This document shows positions 20,175 through 29,664 of a DNA stretch of 64,000 nucleotides, one piece after another. The notes beneath the pieces are model-generated. The model saw nothing but the letters and a program-made list of their open reading frames with translations, searched no databases and was not told the origin of the DNA. This DNA comes from Limosilactobacillus reuteri subsp. reuteri. Lineage in GTDB: Bacteria; Bacillota; Bacilli; Lactobacillales; Lactobacillaceae. The stretch covers positions 1,744,501 to 1,808,500 of the forward strand of contig NC_009513.1 of assembly GCF_000016825.1 (NCBI RefSeq), given 5' to 3'. Positions within the stretch are counted from its first letter, which is position 1. Each line of letters starts with the position of its first letter. Position numbers and translations under genes: made by a program.

Positions 20175-21429
20175 TATTTTGATTCTCTACTTTCAAATTA
20201 TCCATGCCAAAAATTTTACAGAAAAAGTCAATATCAGCCGTAGCCCCTGGTGTTACTGACAATTCTTTAATTTCTTTAATTGGTCCTTTAATCATTTGAT
20301 TAACAATACTTTTCATATGCTTACTAATTACTTTTCGTTCATGCGAATCTAATTCAGGAAGCTTGCGAAGTAAACTATCGTAAGCTTCTCCTTCAATCCT
20401 CAACGAATGCTCACGTAATCCTCTAATTACCGGAACAATATGCAGTTGCTTTTCCCAAATATAAAAGTCATTAACTTCTTGGGGAATTTCATTAGCAATT
20501 TTTTGAATCATTAATCGTCGTTTTTCATCATTGGAGTTTAAAATCATATGAACATGATCAACATCATAATATTTTAATTTTGTACTGTTAACTGCTACAT
20601 TTCGTGGCACACCAAGATCAACAATCATTGTGCTTATCTGTTCATCGGCCTTAAATAAGGGTTGCTTAACTGTAGCTGCAAAAATAGCTGCATCAACATT
20701 ATGTACGACTGTTGCAAGCTGGTTAAATGGACGGGCCTCAACTACTCCTTGAAGTTCTGTCGCAATCTGCTCAGCCTTGCTATCTGTTCTATTAAGCAAC
20801 AGCACCTTGCTAAAGCCCATATTGCTTGCATTATAAGCAGTATGTTTTCCAATCTGTCCCAACCCAACGACTGCTAAGGTTTTACCCTCAAGTGAACCAA
20901 ACTGCATCTTAATTTGGTGTAGACCAGCTTGACCTGATGATTGTGCTAATTCACTAACACGGTATTTTGTATGCATTCTTTTAGAAAATGTAATTGCTTG
21001 GCGAAATAAATGATTTAAGATTGCGCCAGTTGTTCCCTCTTTTGTTGCAATTTGAAAAGCATCCTTCATTTGACCTAGTATTTGCGGCTCTCCCTTAATT
21101 AACGAGTCCAGGCCAGTGATCACCTTAAACAAATGCTCAGCAACAGCGTCCTTTGTCGTAACAGTAACAAATTTTGTAAAATCATCAATTGTATAATGGA
21201 ACCATTCCGCTAAAAATCGTCGAATATAGTAACGACCTGTATGTATTTGGTCCACAACCGCATACACCTCTGTTCGATTACACGTTGAAATTAATAAATT
21301 TTCCAAGATACTCTTTTCATCATTTAATAACTTATCTGCCTTCGGAACTTCTTCTTTTGTAAAAGAAAATTTTTCTCGCAAATCTAATGGTAATTGATGA
21401 TAATTTAAGCTTACACACATCAAATACAT
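20164..21429 (-). CDS. hemA: Glutamyl-tRNA reductase HemA
   Basis: This 421-residue enzyme reduces glutamyl-tRNA(Glu) to glutamate 1-semialdehyde, committing glutamate to tetrapyrroles. It has the catalytic Cys in LLISTCNRTEVYAVV near residue 50, GLDSLIKGEPQILGQ, and the NADPH-binding VVGLGQIGKHTA. The ATG at 21429 lies one base after the upstream stop and nine bases after AAGGAGT. A TTG nine bases earlier sits directly on that ribosome site and is less likely. With hemC, hemB and hemL it supplies the cobamide pathway. Confidence 0.96.
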   Translation of the reverse strand: MYLMCVSLNYHQLPLDLREKFSFTKEEVPKADKLLNDEKSILENLLISTCNRTEVYAVVDQIHTGRYYIRRFLAEWFHYTIDDFTKFVTVTTKDAVAEHLFKVITGLDSLIKGEPQILGQMKDAFQIATKEGTTGAILNHLFRQAITFSKRMHTKYRVSELAQSSGQAGLHQIKMQFGSLEGKTLAVVGLGQIGKHTAYNASNMGFSKVLLLNRTDSKAEQIATELQGVVEARPFNQLATVVHNVDAAIFAATVKQPLFKADEQISTMIVDLGVPRNVAVNSTKLKYYDVDHVHMILNSNDEKRRLMIQKIANEIPQEVNDFYIWEKQLHIVPVIRGLREHSLRIEGEAYDSLLRKLPELDSHERKVISKHMKSIVNQMIKGPIKEIKELSVTPGATADIDFFCKIFGMDNLKVENQNNDK

Positions 21430-21430
21430 T

Positions 21431-21889
21431 TTATTCAAACTCCTTATGAAACTTTTGCTTTATCCATTCTTTAATCTCATTTTTCATTTTCTTAGCCATA
21501 CTTGGAGACTTTCCCATTGTTGAGACACTAATAAACATGTCATTAGCCTTAATCGTTGCTAGATTATAAAAGTCTGAATTAGTTTTATCACTGGTATTGT
21601 TCACCAGCTGAAAATGTGTCGCCTCTTTTTTTACTTGATCATTAACTGCTCTATCATCAGTACATGTAATAATAATATCCATATTTTCGACATATTTCCG
21701 CTGATACTTATCTGGTATCCAATTAATTTGGGTAGGTTGTATTTCAGGGGATAGAAGAGGACTAATAACAGTTGGGCGAACACCAGCTGCCAATAACTTA
21801 TTTATTTTACGACATGCAACTTTTCCTCCGCCGACGACAGCTACATTTTTATCAGCTAAGTTTAAGATAATCGGATATGGCGATTGCAT
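21431..21889 (-). CDS. sirC: Precorrin-2 dehydrogenase (SirC/CysG N-terminal type; 'sirA' in this cluster)
   Basis: This 152-residue NAD-dependent enzyme oxidises precorrin-2 to sirohydrochlorin, the substrate of the CbiK cobaltochelatase. The Rossmann motif VVGGGKVACRKINKLLAAG lies near residue 15, and the later VSTMGKSPSMAKKMKNEI matches the CysG/Met8 family. It is shorter than CysG because the methyltransferase module is separate (the cobA fusion at 27522). Ribosome site GGATGAATAAATT precedes ATG at 21889. It lies between cbiP and hemA. Confidence 0.9.
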   Translation of the reverse strand: MQSPYPIILNLADKNVAVVGGGKVACRKINKLLAAGVRPTVISPLLSPEIQPTQINWIPDKYQRKYVENMDIIITCTDDRAVNDQVKKEATHFQLVNNTSDKTNSDFYNLATIKANDMFISVSTMGKSPSMAKKMKNEIKEWIKQKFHKEFE

Positions 21890-21903
21890 AATTTATTCAT
21901 CCT

Positions 21904-23409
21904 TTATTCTTTCGTTGAGTCTTGCAAGATTTGATTAAACTTATCCATGTCAACATTCTGAGCAAATAGTTGGGCTAATTTCTCATATTGTTGGTCTTTA
22001 TAACCACTAATCGAAACAGTAGTATCTACCAATGGTGCCATTCCCTTTGCTACGCGAAGCTGATTTAACAAGTGTCGTGTCCAATAAGGGTTATCAAAGA
22101 TTCCGTGAAGATAGGTACCAATCACTGTTCCATCAGTACTAACTGCTCCATCCTCACGATTTTCTGGTTGACCGTTTGTTTCCTGGATTGTTGAGAATGG
22201 TGTTGAGTTTAGACCACGTTTTGTTGTTCCCATATGGATTTCATAACCTTTTAAAATGTAATTATTTCGCTTGGCAACCGCCTGAGTTGTTGTCTTTTTT
22301 TCATTAAAGGTTGTTTCTGTATCAAGTAACCCGAGACCTTTTTGTTCTTTAATTGGTGACTCAATCCCTGTTGGATCATACAGCATCTGTCCTAAAATCT
22401 GATATCCCCCACAAATACCAACGATCATACTTCCGTCCTTATGAGCACGTAAGATTCCCTCTGCAATCCCATTTTTACGCAAAGCTACTAAATCTGCGTT
22501 CGTGTTTTTACTTCCTGGAATAATTAATAAGTCTGGAGTTCCAAGTTCCTCTGCCGTTAAAACATATCTTACCGAAACATCTGGTTGAATTTCCAAACTA
22601 TGAATATCTGTAAAGTTAGAAATCTTATCAAGATCAATTACCGCTACATCCAGGTCTTTTTGCGTATCTTTTTGTCGTGGTTTCCGAATTAGCGATACGC
22701 TATCTTCTTCATCAATATCAATACTGCTCATTGGCAAAACACCAATCACAGGAATTCCTGTTAGTTTCTCAATCATCTTGTTCCCAGATTCTAGTAAGGA
22801 CTTATCTCCTCGAAATTTATTAATAATTATTCCTTTAATGCGTTGCTGGTCTTCGCGAGGCATTAATTTAATCGTGCCATAAATTGAAGCAAAGACACCG
22901 CCCTTATCAATGTCTGCAACTAGGATTACTGGTGCATCAGCCATTCGCGCCATCCCCATATTAACAATGTCATTTTCATTTAAATTGATTTCTGCGGGAC
23001 TTCCAGCTCCCTCTAAGACTATTACATCATTTTCATCTGCTAATGTATTATAGGCCATCATAATTTGTGGAATTAGTTCTCGCTTGAATTGATAATAACT
23101 AACAGCATCCATATTCTTCAGCACTTTTCCCATTACAATAACCTGAGAATCTTTGTCCGTGGATGGCTTTAATAAAATTGGATTCATTCGGACATCTGGT
23201 TTAACCTTAGCTGCTTCAGCTTGAAAAACCTGCGCCCGACCCATTTCATCCCCTTTCTCAGTAATAAATGAGTTCAAGGCCATGTTTTGCGACTTAAATG
23301 GCGCAACCTTTTGACCACGATTAGCCAAAATTCGACAAACTGCTGCGGCCAACCAGCTTTTTCCAGCGTCAGATGCCGTTCCTTGAAACATTATTGACTG
23401 CACTGTCAT
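21904..23409 (-). CDS. cbiP: Cobyric acid synthase CbiP
   Basis: This 501-residue glutamine-dependent amidotransferase adds four amide groups (b, d, e, g) to adenosylcobyrinic acid a,c-diamide. The N-terminal ATPase part opens MFQGTASDAGKSWLAAAVCR (P-loop-like), with VLEGAGSPAEINL and VADIDKGGVFAS. The C-terminal class I glutaminase has the nucleophile Cys in GICGGYQILG near residue 330 and the His in GTYLHGIFDN. Length is standard. A 74-base gap separates it from cbiO, the longest break inside the cbi run. Confidence 0.96.
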   Translation of the reverse strand: MTVQSIMFQGTASDAGKSWLAAAVCRILANRGQKVAPFKSQNMALNSFITEKGDEMGRAQVFQAEAAKVKPDVRMNPILLKPSTDKDSQVIVMGKVLKNMDAVSYYQFKRELIPQIMMAYNTLADENDVIVLEGAGSPAEINLNENDIVNMGMARMADAPVILVADIDKGGVFASIYGTIKLMPREDQQRIKGIIINKFRGDKSLLESGNKMIEKLTGIPVIGVLPMSSIDIDEEDSVSLIRKPRQKDTQKDLDVAVIDLDKISNFTDIHSLEIQPDVSVRYVLTAEELGTPDLLIIPGSKNTNADLVALRKNGIAEGILRAHKDGSMIVGICGGYQILGQMLYDPTGIESPIKEQKGLGLLDTETTFNEKKTTTQAVAKRNNYILKGYEIHMGTTKRGLNSTPFSTIQETNGQPENREDGAVSTDGTVIGTYLHGIFDNPYWTRHLLNQLRVAKGMAPLVDTTVSISGYKDQQYEKLAQLFAQNVDMDKFNQILQDSTKE

Positions 23410-23483
23410 GACATTTCATCCCCTAAGCTTAATCTATGTACCAAAAGCTGTTTTAAAAGTTCAGCCTTTGAGTTTTTATATGT

Positions 23484-24287
23484 TTACTTACCTTGTTCGG
23501 CAAATAATTCCTGTTCCGTTGTATATAAAGGCAATCCTAATTTTTGGTGAATCTTAACTAGCCACGGTTGTTCCAGGTTATTTTCCTTTAATAACTGTTC
23601 ATCATTAAAAACGTTTTCCCTATTTCCCTCTTTAAGAATCCGATTATTTCCCAAAAGGTAAAAATAGTCACATACTTCATACATAAAGTCCATATCATGA
23701 CTAGAGAGAATAATTTTTTGACCATTGGCAATTAACTTCTTTATCAATTTTTTCATTCTTAACCTACCATCTGGGTCCAAACCAGAAGTTGGTTCATCAA
23801 GTAAGATCCATTCAGAGCCAATCACCATAATACCCGCAATGGCAACCCGTTTTTTCTGACCACCACTAAGGTATTGAATAGGTTGATCCTTTAAGTTTGA
23901 AATATCTAATTCACGTAAAACCCTTTCGACACGTTGCTTAATTTCATCATTAGAAACTTTTAAATTTCTCAAAGCAAACGCAACGTCATCTTTCACTATT
24001 GAGTAGAAGATTTGCTGATCAGAATTTTGGAAAACAATTCCTATTTTTCGCCGTAAATTTCGAAGTCCTTTTTTAGAATATTCAACTTTGTGACCATCAA
24101 CAAAAATCTCACCTGCTGTTGGTTTTAATTCACCAACCAAATTCAAGAAAAGCGTTGATTTCCCTGCACCATTATGACCGATAATGCCAATAACTGATTG
24201 ATTATCGTGACCGAGCTTCATTGAAACATCGTCCAATATTTTATGCTTATCGTCATAGCTAAAGCTTACATGCCTCAATTCAATCAT
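23484..24287 (-). CDS. cbiO: Cobalt ECF transporter ATPase CbiO
   Basis: This 267-residue ABC ATPase powers cobalt uptake through CbiMNQ. Walker A is GHNGAGKST near residue 37, the signature is YLSGGQKKRVAIAG, Walker B is WILLDEPTSGLDPDG and the switch is SSHDMDF. The adjacent cbiQ, cbiN and cbiM set the substrate as cobalt. A GGAGGAGCAATA ribosome site precedes ATG, ten bases after cbiQ. Confidence 0.95.
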   Translation of the reverse strand: MIELRHVSFSYDDKHKILDDVSMKLGHDNQSVIGIIGHNGAGKSTLFLNLVGELKPTAGEIFVDGHKVEYSKKGLRNLRRKIGIVFQNSDQQIFYSIVKDDVAFALRNLKVSNDEIKQRVERVLRELDISNLKDQPIQYLSGGQKKRVAIAGIMVIGSEWILLDEPTSGLDPDGRLRMKKLIKKLIANGQKIILSSHDMDFMYEVCDYFYLLGNNRILKEGNRENVFNDEQLLKENNLEQPWLVKIHQKLGLPLYTTEQELFAEQGK

Positions 24288-24298
24288 TATTGCTCCTC

Positions 24299-24976
24299 CT
24301 AAAGATAAAAATCACCATTATATAGCTTAGCATCGAGTGCTTTAGTCATCATTTGATAATTTATAATGACTTGTTCAAATAACATTTTTGCTAAAATTCC
24401 AGATGAATGAATCATTAAACTAAAAGAGTCATAGCCGAACCGTAATCGTTGAGCACGGTGAATCTGCTCAAAAGCATCAATAAAGATAAAGATGAAACGA
24501 TACATTAGCATCGTTACTTCAATCATTACTCGTGGCAGATGCATAGCTTTTAGTACCTGTAAAATTTGAATAAATGGGGTTGTTAACGCAAACCAGTACG
24601 TACAGACAATTGCTGTCATACATTGCAATGCTACCTGCCCAGCTTTAGGCATCATTACTTTTGCCAATCCAAGATAAACATTTCCAAGTTTTATCGGTCC
24701 AATAAGGGTAGAGCGTTGAGAAGAAATAGTTACAACAATTCCAATGATACTTAAAACTACAAAAGGAATAATTGCATAAAACCAACTAATATAACGCTTA
24801 AATGAAACATTAGTTACGTAAATGGTGATACCTGCTACTGTAAATAGGACAATTACTTTAATCCATTGAATTGGCTGGAAAGCTAAAACCATTCCTACTA
24901 ACCATAAAAAAGCTTTTAACTTTGGCGACCAATTAACAATTCGATTTTCATAAGCATATTTATCGATACTCAACAT
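24299..24976 (-). CDS. cbiQ: Cobalt ECF transporter T component CbiQ
   Basis: This 225-residue membrane protein couples CbiO to CbiM. It shows several helices and the two short Arg-containing coupling motifs of T components, visible as LPRVMIEVTMLMYRF near residue 140 and RAQRLRFGYDS near residue 175. It lies between cbiN and cbiO with short spacers, and its length agrees with CbiQ. Confidence 0.94.
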   Translation of the reverse strand: MLSIDKYAYENRIVNWSPKLKAFLWLVGMVLAFQPIQWIKVIVLFTVAGITIYVTNVSFKRYISWFYAIIPFVVLSIIGIVVTISSQRSTLIGPIKLGNVYLGLAKVMMPKAGQVALQCMTAIVCTYWFALTTPFIQILQVLKAMHLPRVMIEVTMLMYRFIFIFIDAFEQIHRAQRLRFGYDSFSLMIHSSGILAKMLFEQVIINYQMMTKALDAKLYNGDFYL

Positions 24977-24996
24977 TAATAAGTCACCAGCCTTTA

Positions 24997-25308
24997 CTAT
25001 TGTTTTACAGTCTGTTTGGTTTTATTTTGTTGAGCTTTCTTTTTACCATGAGCAGCCCCAATAAAATAACAAATAATTCCTGTCCCCAGTGAACCTTGCA
25101 CAGTAAACAATAAACTTTCGATTTCTCCCGATGGTGGAGTCCAGACAGGATGCGCCCATGCTTTATAACTTGGATCAAATTTCTTTATTTGCTCTGTTCC
25201 TTGGTCATCACTCCCGCTATATTCTCCTTTAACAAAAATAAAAGGAATCAATACCAAAAGAATTACACAAATTGCTAGGATAATATTAGTTTTTGTTCGT
25301 TTTTTCAT
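24997..25308 (-). CDS. cbiN: Cobalt transport auxiliary protein CbiN
   Basis: This 103-residue protein has two membrane segments (about 8-27 and 68-88) flanking an extracytoplasmic loop with a [14 protein letters not shown] motif typical of CbiN. It interacts with CbiM to load cobalt. The ATG at 25308 overlaps the cbiM stop as ATGA. A longer in-frame reading from 25329 lies within cbiM and lacks support. Confidence 0.93.
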   Translation of the reverse strand: MKKRTKTNIILAICVILLVLIPFIFVKGEYSGSDDQGTEQIKKFDPSYKAWAHPVWTPPSGEIESLLFTVQGSLGTGIICYFIGAAHGKKKAQQNKTKQTVKQ

Positions 25309-26051
25309 TGTAGGGCTGACTCCTTCCATAAATCGTTACTGATTACCAAGTTATAAACAATAACCGTAAGCAATCCTTCTGCTATTGCCAATGGAATTTG
25401 AGTAATAGCGTAAATACTTAGGAATTTGATTAGCGCTGCTGCAACTCCACCATTCGGATCAGGGAAAACAATTGCTAATTGAAAAGCGGTAGTTACATAC
25501 GTAGACCAGTCAGCAAACATCGCACACAAAAATAGTGAAACTGAACGACTAACTTTCATTGCTCGACATAATTTCCAAACTGCATAACCAACAATTGGGC
25601 CAACAATTGTCATTGAAAATTCATTAGCACCAAGCGTTGTTATTCCTCCGTGTGCTAATAATAATGCTTGGAACAATAGCACAATAACACCAAGAACCGA
25701 CATTACTCCAGGGCCAAACAAAACTGTTCCTAGACCAACTCCAGTAGGGTGCGAACAAGAACCAGTTACTGAAGGCAATTTCAATGAAGATAAAACAAAG
25801 ACAAACGCACCACAAAGGGCCAACATTACCTTGGCATTAGGAACACCAGAATTTACAATCTTATACATTCGATAAAGACCATAAATGAAGAACGGAAGTG
25901 ACACTGCATACCAGAAAATACACCAGCGTGGCGGAAGCATTCCTTCCATAATATGCATTGCATGAGCTGTGGCAGGATAAGCAAGGGTATAAACTAGTCC
26001 AATCATAAGGAAAGTAATAAACTTACGATATTTTTTAATTACTTTTAACAT
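25305..26051 (-). CDS. cbiM: Cobalt ECF transporter S component CbiM
   Basis: This 248-residue membrane protein is the metal-binding subunit. A signal segment ends [18 protein letters not shown]. Cleavage after AHA would expose Met-His, the N-terminal metal ligand known in CbiM/NikM. The downstream THP...GVG region [18 protein letters not shown] carries another family motif. About seven helices follow. It overlaps cbiN by four bases and cbiL by 17 bases. Confidence 0.96.
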   Translation of the reverse strand: MLKVIKKYRKFITFLMIGLVYTLAYPATAHAMHIMEGMLPPRWCIFWYAVSLPFFIYGLYRMYKIVNSGVPNAKVMLALCGAFVFVLSSLKLPSVTGSCSHPTGVGLGTVLFGPGVMSVLGVIVLLFQALLLAHGGITTLGANEFSMTIVGPIVGYAVWKLCRAMKVSRSVSLFLCAMFADWSTYVTTAFQLAIVFPDPNGGVAAALIKFLSIYAITQIPLAIAEGLLTVIVYNLVISNDLWKESALQ

Positions 26052-26748
26052 TTTTGTTTCCCTTCTTTAATAAAGCCGTAGAAAAATAAGGCAGTTTGTC
26101 ATTAATTGAATAATCAATTAATCGTTGCTTCTTTTGTTTTTCCATTGAAGCATTTTCAACAACAATCGTTTTACTCAATAAGTCTCGCTGTTCCAATATC
26201 TTATAAACCTGAGCAAACCTAGTAGCAATTTTCATAATTACCACATTATCATTAAGGTCGATTGCTTTTTCCAATTGTGTAATATCAGCAGTCGCTGGAA
26301 TAATTTCAAGACTTTCTTCATCTAACATTAGGGGAACAGAGAGGCTGGCTGCAATTTGACTGAATGATGAGATCCCCGCAATCGTCTGGATATCAATCCG
26401 TTCTGCTAACATTTTCGCAATATAACTAAAAGTGCTATAAACAGATGGATCACCAAGGGTCAAAAAACCAACATTATTATCATTTTTAACATCTTTAGCA
26501 ATCTCTTCAGCAATTTCTTGCCAGCTTTTTATCTTCTTTTCCCAATCATTAATCATTGGAAAATGTCGTCGCTTTATTTTTAAATTCGCTGGTAAATACG
26601 GTGCAGCGATATTTTCAGCTACACTTCTACCACCTTTATGAGCTTGGGGAGCATATAAAATATCAAGCTTTTTTATTGTATTAACTGCTTTTATCGTTAA
26701 AAGTTCACTATCTCCGGGGCCAACTCCAATCCCATAAAAACTAGCCAT
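26035..26748 (-). CDS. cbiL: Cobalt-factor II C20-methyltransferase CbiL
   Basis: This 237-residue SAM-dependent methyltransferase of the tetrapyrrole methylase fold adds the C20 methyl group. It begins [20 protein letters not shown], the glycine-rich family opening, with [16 protein letters not shown] near residue 95 and the later KIATRFAQV. The start at 26748 follows the cbiK stop by one base, with AAGGTGA as ribosome site. The upstream in-frame start at 26769 overlaps cbiK without a site. Confidence 0.94.
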   Translation of the reverse strand: MASFYGIGVGPGDSELLTIKAVNTIKKLDILYAPQAHKGGRSVAENIAAPYLPANLKIKRRHFPMINDWEKKIKSWQEIAEEIAKDVKNDNNVGFLTLGDPSVYSTFSYIAKMLAERIDIQTIAGISSFSQIAASLSVPLMLDEESLEIIPATADITQLEKAIDLNDNVVIMKIATRFAQVYKILEQRDLLSKTIVVENASMEKQKKQRLIDYSINDKLPYFSTALLKKGNKNVKSN

Positions 26749-26749
26749 T

Positions 26750-27529
26750 TTAATCACCTTCTTCGACAACCGGCTTTAGCTTTGCAATAAACATATTTTG
26801 AATTTCTGGAAATTCGCCTAATCCCTTCAATACAGGATGGGCGGCTATCCCATTCTCCTTTAAGATACTTTTCCATGATTTGGGATCATCTGAGGCCATA
26901 TCATTATGCGCATGGTTTCCTGCAACCATCATTAATGGCTGCAAATAAACCTTATTAATATGTGCATGACGAAGACGCTTAATTTCGTCATTAATATCTG
27001 GATAACTTTCTACCGCACCTACATAACTTTTTGAACCATATAACATATGATCCAAGCAAGCATAAGTTGTAAAAGCACTATGCGCTGTTCCGTGGCCCAT
27101 CCATAAAACGGCTTTCCCAGATGGTAAATATTCACTTTGCTTCTGTAGGAATACAACTAAGTGTTGAAAATCTTCAAACGTCTCTAATAAAGGCGCTGTT
27201 ACTTTAATTTTCAAAAATTTTTCTTTATAACGATTAACCGCATCACATACTAAGTTATATTCAATTCCTGGAATAACATGTAAAGATTGGACATATACTT
27301 TTGTGTATCCCTGATCACGTAATTTTGACAGTGCTGTATCGACATCATCAATTCGAATTCCTTCATTTTTTTCAATTCGTTGCCGAACGATTCTAGATGT
27401 AAATGCCCTAAAGACGTCATAATCTGGAAACGCAGCCCCAATCGCTTTTTCTGTAGCTCCGATTGTTTTTTGTCGTGTTTCTGGAAATGTTGTTCCAAAA
27501 CTTACTGCCAAAATTGCCTTTTTAGTCAT
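26750..27529 (-). CDS. cbiK: Anaerobic sirohydrochlorin cobaltochelatase CbiK
   Basis: This 259-residue class II chelatase inserts cobalt into sirohydrochlorin without ATP, marking the anaerobic pathway. The opening AILAVSFGTTFPETRQKTIG and the two active-site histidines, in LWMGHGTAHSAF near residue 145 and MMVAGNHAHNDMAS near residue 205, match CbiK. The start overlaps the cobA/hemD stop by eight bases. It stands directly upstream of cbiL and the cobalt transporter. Confidence 0.96.
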   Translation of the reverse strand: MTKKAILAVSFGTTFPETRQKTIGATEKAIGAAFPDYDVFRAFTSRIVRQRIEKNEGIRIDDVDTALSKLRDQGYTKVYVQSLHVIPGIEYNLVCDAVNRYKEKFLKIKVTAPLLETFEDFQHLVVFLQKQSEYLPSGKAVLWMGHGTAHSAFTTYACLDHMLYGSKSYVGAVESYPDINDEIKRLRHAHINKVYLQPLMMVAGNHAHNDMASDDPKSWKSILKENGIAAHPVLKGLGEFPEIQNMFIAKLKPVVEEGD

Positions 27530-28916
27530 GCATAAATTCCTCCTTGACCTGAATAACAGTCTTCTTTACGTCTGGTGGACATATAACCACATGACCAAAG
27601 CCAGCTTGAATTGCAGCTTGTTGAACTTTTTTCCCCATTGCAAATGCTTTTAACATTGATACTTGTGATAGCTGTTTTTCGCTTAATGAAGCTAAAAAAT
27701 CATTTATACTAGCAGTACTTGGAAAAATGACAGCACTGAATTCTTTAAGGTCAAACGGTAATACAAGCGACCGTTTCTTCTTTTCATATAAGCTAAGAAA
27801 AGTTCCAATATTATATGTTGGTTTACTGCCACCAATTTCAATGGTTCTTTTCACTGGTATATCTTGCGGCATGCCTTTTATTGCTAAGATTCCTGTTTTC
27901 TGTAATGCTTGAACTACTCGATGGTTACTGGCAATAATTTTTTTATCTATAAGTTGTCGAACATCAATACCATTCTTTATTAAGAGGGTAATAAATTGAT
28001 GATAAGCAAGGACATCATCCACAATAATCGCATCGTATTCATCGATAGAAGGAAGAGTCACTTCTAATGGCTCGATTAAAGCACGCTGGTAAAAGTCAGC
28101 AGTTGCCCCTAAATCTTCTAATGAATTAAAAAGGCGTTGATGTTCACTAAAAGGAATTAATAAATGCACACCGGTCAATGGTTTATTGATATTTAATTGC
28201 TTACTCAATTTAACGACTTGACCTACAACAATTAATGCTGGCGATGAAAGTTGATGTCGAGCAACCAATTCATTGATATTTTCCAAATCGCCAATAACCA
28301 TCTTTTGTCGCCATTGGGTAGCCCACTGTATTATTGCTACAGGTGTTTGCGATGATTTTCCATGCTCGACTAGCTGTTGACAAATTTTAGGAAGTTGCGC
28401 CATTCCCATCAAAAAAACGATTGTCCCTTCTTGATGAGCAATATTTTCCCAGTCCAGTTGCTGACCATTCTTTTTATGATGACCAGTGATAATATGAAAG
28501 CTTGAAGCATAGTCACGGTGAGTTATGGGAATCCCCGCTGCAGCTAGCCCAGCAATTGCACTAGTAATCCCTGGAATAACTTCAAAATTAACACCAAACT
28601 GTTGTAATACCTGTGCCTCTTCACCACCCCGGCCAAAGACATAAGGATCACCAGCTTTTAGTCGAACGACCTTTTTCCCTTGCTTAGCGTAATCAACTAA
28701 CATTTCATTGATTTTCGACTGCTTAACCTTATGATGTAGAGGTAATTTCCCAACATCGATCAATTCCGCCTCATTATTTGTAAATGCTAATAACGAAGGA
28801 TCAATTAACCGATCATACAAGACGATATCCGCTTCATTTAATCGCCGCTTGCCAATTAACGTTAATAATTCTGGATTACCCGGTCCGGCACCTAGAAGTG
28901 TTACTCTACCATTCAT
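27522..28916 (-). CDS. cobA: Uroporphyrinogen-III C-methyltransferase / uroporphyrinogen-III synthase fusion (CobA-HemD)
   Basis: This 464-residue two-domain protein has residues about 1-240 as the SUMT methylase (VTLLGAGPGNPELLTLIGKR, RLKAGDPYVFGRGGEEAQVL, PGITSAIAGLAAAGIPITHR), which makes precorrin-2. Residues about 250-464 resemble HemD (GVHLLIPFSEHQ, VIFPSTASINDF, FAMGKKVQQAAIQAG). Such fusions are common in anaerobic Firmicutes. Because a separate hemD exists at 14208, one copy may be redundant. The start overlaps cbiJ by 11 bases behind a GGAGGAAAAC site. Confidence 0.93.
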   Translation of the reverse strand: MNGRVTLLGAGPGNPELLTLIGKRRLNEADIVLYDRLIDPSLLAFTNNEAELIDVGKLPLHHKVKQSKINEMLVDYAKQGKKVVRLKAGDPYVFGRGGEEAQVLQQFGVNFEVIPGITSAIAGLAAAGIPITHRDYASSFHIITGHHKKNGQQLDWENIAHQEGTIVFLMGMAQLPKICQQLVEHGKSSQTPVAIIQWATQWRQKMVIGDLENINELVARHQLSSPALIVVGQVVKLSKQLNINKPLTGVHLLIPFSEHQRLFNSLEDLGATADFYQRALIEPLEVTLPSIDEYDAIIVDDVLAYHQFITLLIKNGIDVRQLIDKKIIASNHRVVQALQKTGILAIKGMPQDIPVKRTIEIGGSKPTYNIGTFLSLYEKKKRSLVLPFDLKEFSAVIFPSTASINDFLASLSEKQLSQVSMLKAFAMGKKVQQAAIQAGFGHVVICPPDVKKTVIQVKEEFMHD

Positions 28917-29664
28917 CGTTTTCCTCCAAGTATTTCTCCAATTCCTGTAAACTCGAAACCATATGTGGATAGCTTATTTGTGGTCGACGAATAATTATGC
29001 AGGGAATTCCTAATTGCTGACAAGCAGCTATCTTTTCTTGAACCCCACCTTGGCGACCACTCTCTTTTGTCACCACAATTTTTGCATTGGCATGTTTGAA
29101 TAATTCTATATTTAAGGCCAGTGAAAACGGACCTTGAATGGCATCAATTTGTGAAGCGACGAAACCAGCATTAGTTAGTTTTTCCATTACTTTAGTTGTC
29201 GGTAAAACACGGACATGCAAACGATCAGCCCCTAACTGCTCAGCATAGGTAGGAGCAGTTTTACTACCAGTTGACAAATATATTTTTCCTTTTACCTTCT
29301 TTGATATCTGACAAGCTTCTTCTAATGAATTAACCAGTTTAAGATTTGCGTCTTTAATGTAATTATTTGGGCGTTCAAATCTTAAATATGGAATCTTAAG
29401 TTTTTGGGCTTCGTTGATTGCTAACTCTGAAATTACCCGAGCAAAGGGATGGGTTGCGTCTAAAATAAGTTTGATATGGTGGCCTTGACAGAATGAGGGG
29501 AAATTTTCAGTAGTGAAGGTAATTTTAACAACGTTTTCCGTATGCTTAGCCGCTAACTTAACTCCATAGTCGCTAATGACTGAAATAATAAATGGAACCT
29601 TTGCATCCCTTAATACATCTGCTACTTCCAAGCTTTCAGTTGTTCCACCCAATAATAAAATCAT
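28906..29664 (-). CDS. cbiJ: Cobalt-precorrin-6A reductase CbiJ
   Basis: This 252-residue NAD(P)H-dependent reductase of the CbiJ/CobK family begins MILLLGGTTESLEVADVL, its Rossmann-like N-terminus, and has LILDATHPFARVISELAI near residue 85 and VVTKESGRQGGVQEKIAA near residue 195. It reduces the C18-C19 bond during corrin formation. It overlaps cbiH by four bases (ATGA) and cobA by 11. Confidence 0.94.
   Translation of the reverse strand: MILLLGGTTESLEVADVLRDAKVPFIISVISDYGVKLAAKHTENVVKITFTTENFPSFCQGHHIKLILDATHPFARVISELAINEAQKLKIPYLRFERPNNYIKDANLKLVNSLEEACQISKKVKGKIYLSTGSKTAPTYAEQLGADRLHVRVLPTTKVMEKLTNAGFVASQIDAIQGPFSLALNIELFKHANAKIVVTKESGRQGGVQEKIAACQQLGIPCIIIRRPQISYPHMVSSLQELEKYLEENDEW

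Noticed and set aside
23410..23483. Possible weak hairpin between cbiP and cbiO
   Set aside because: The stem is short and A/T-rich and the U run is poor, so it does not support a terminator.
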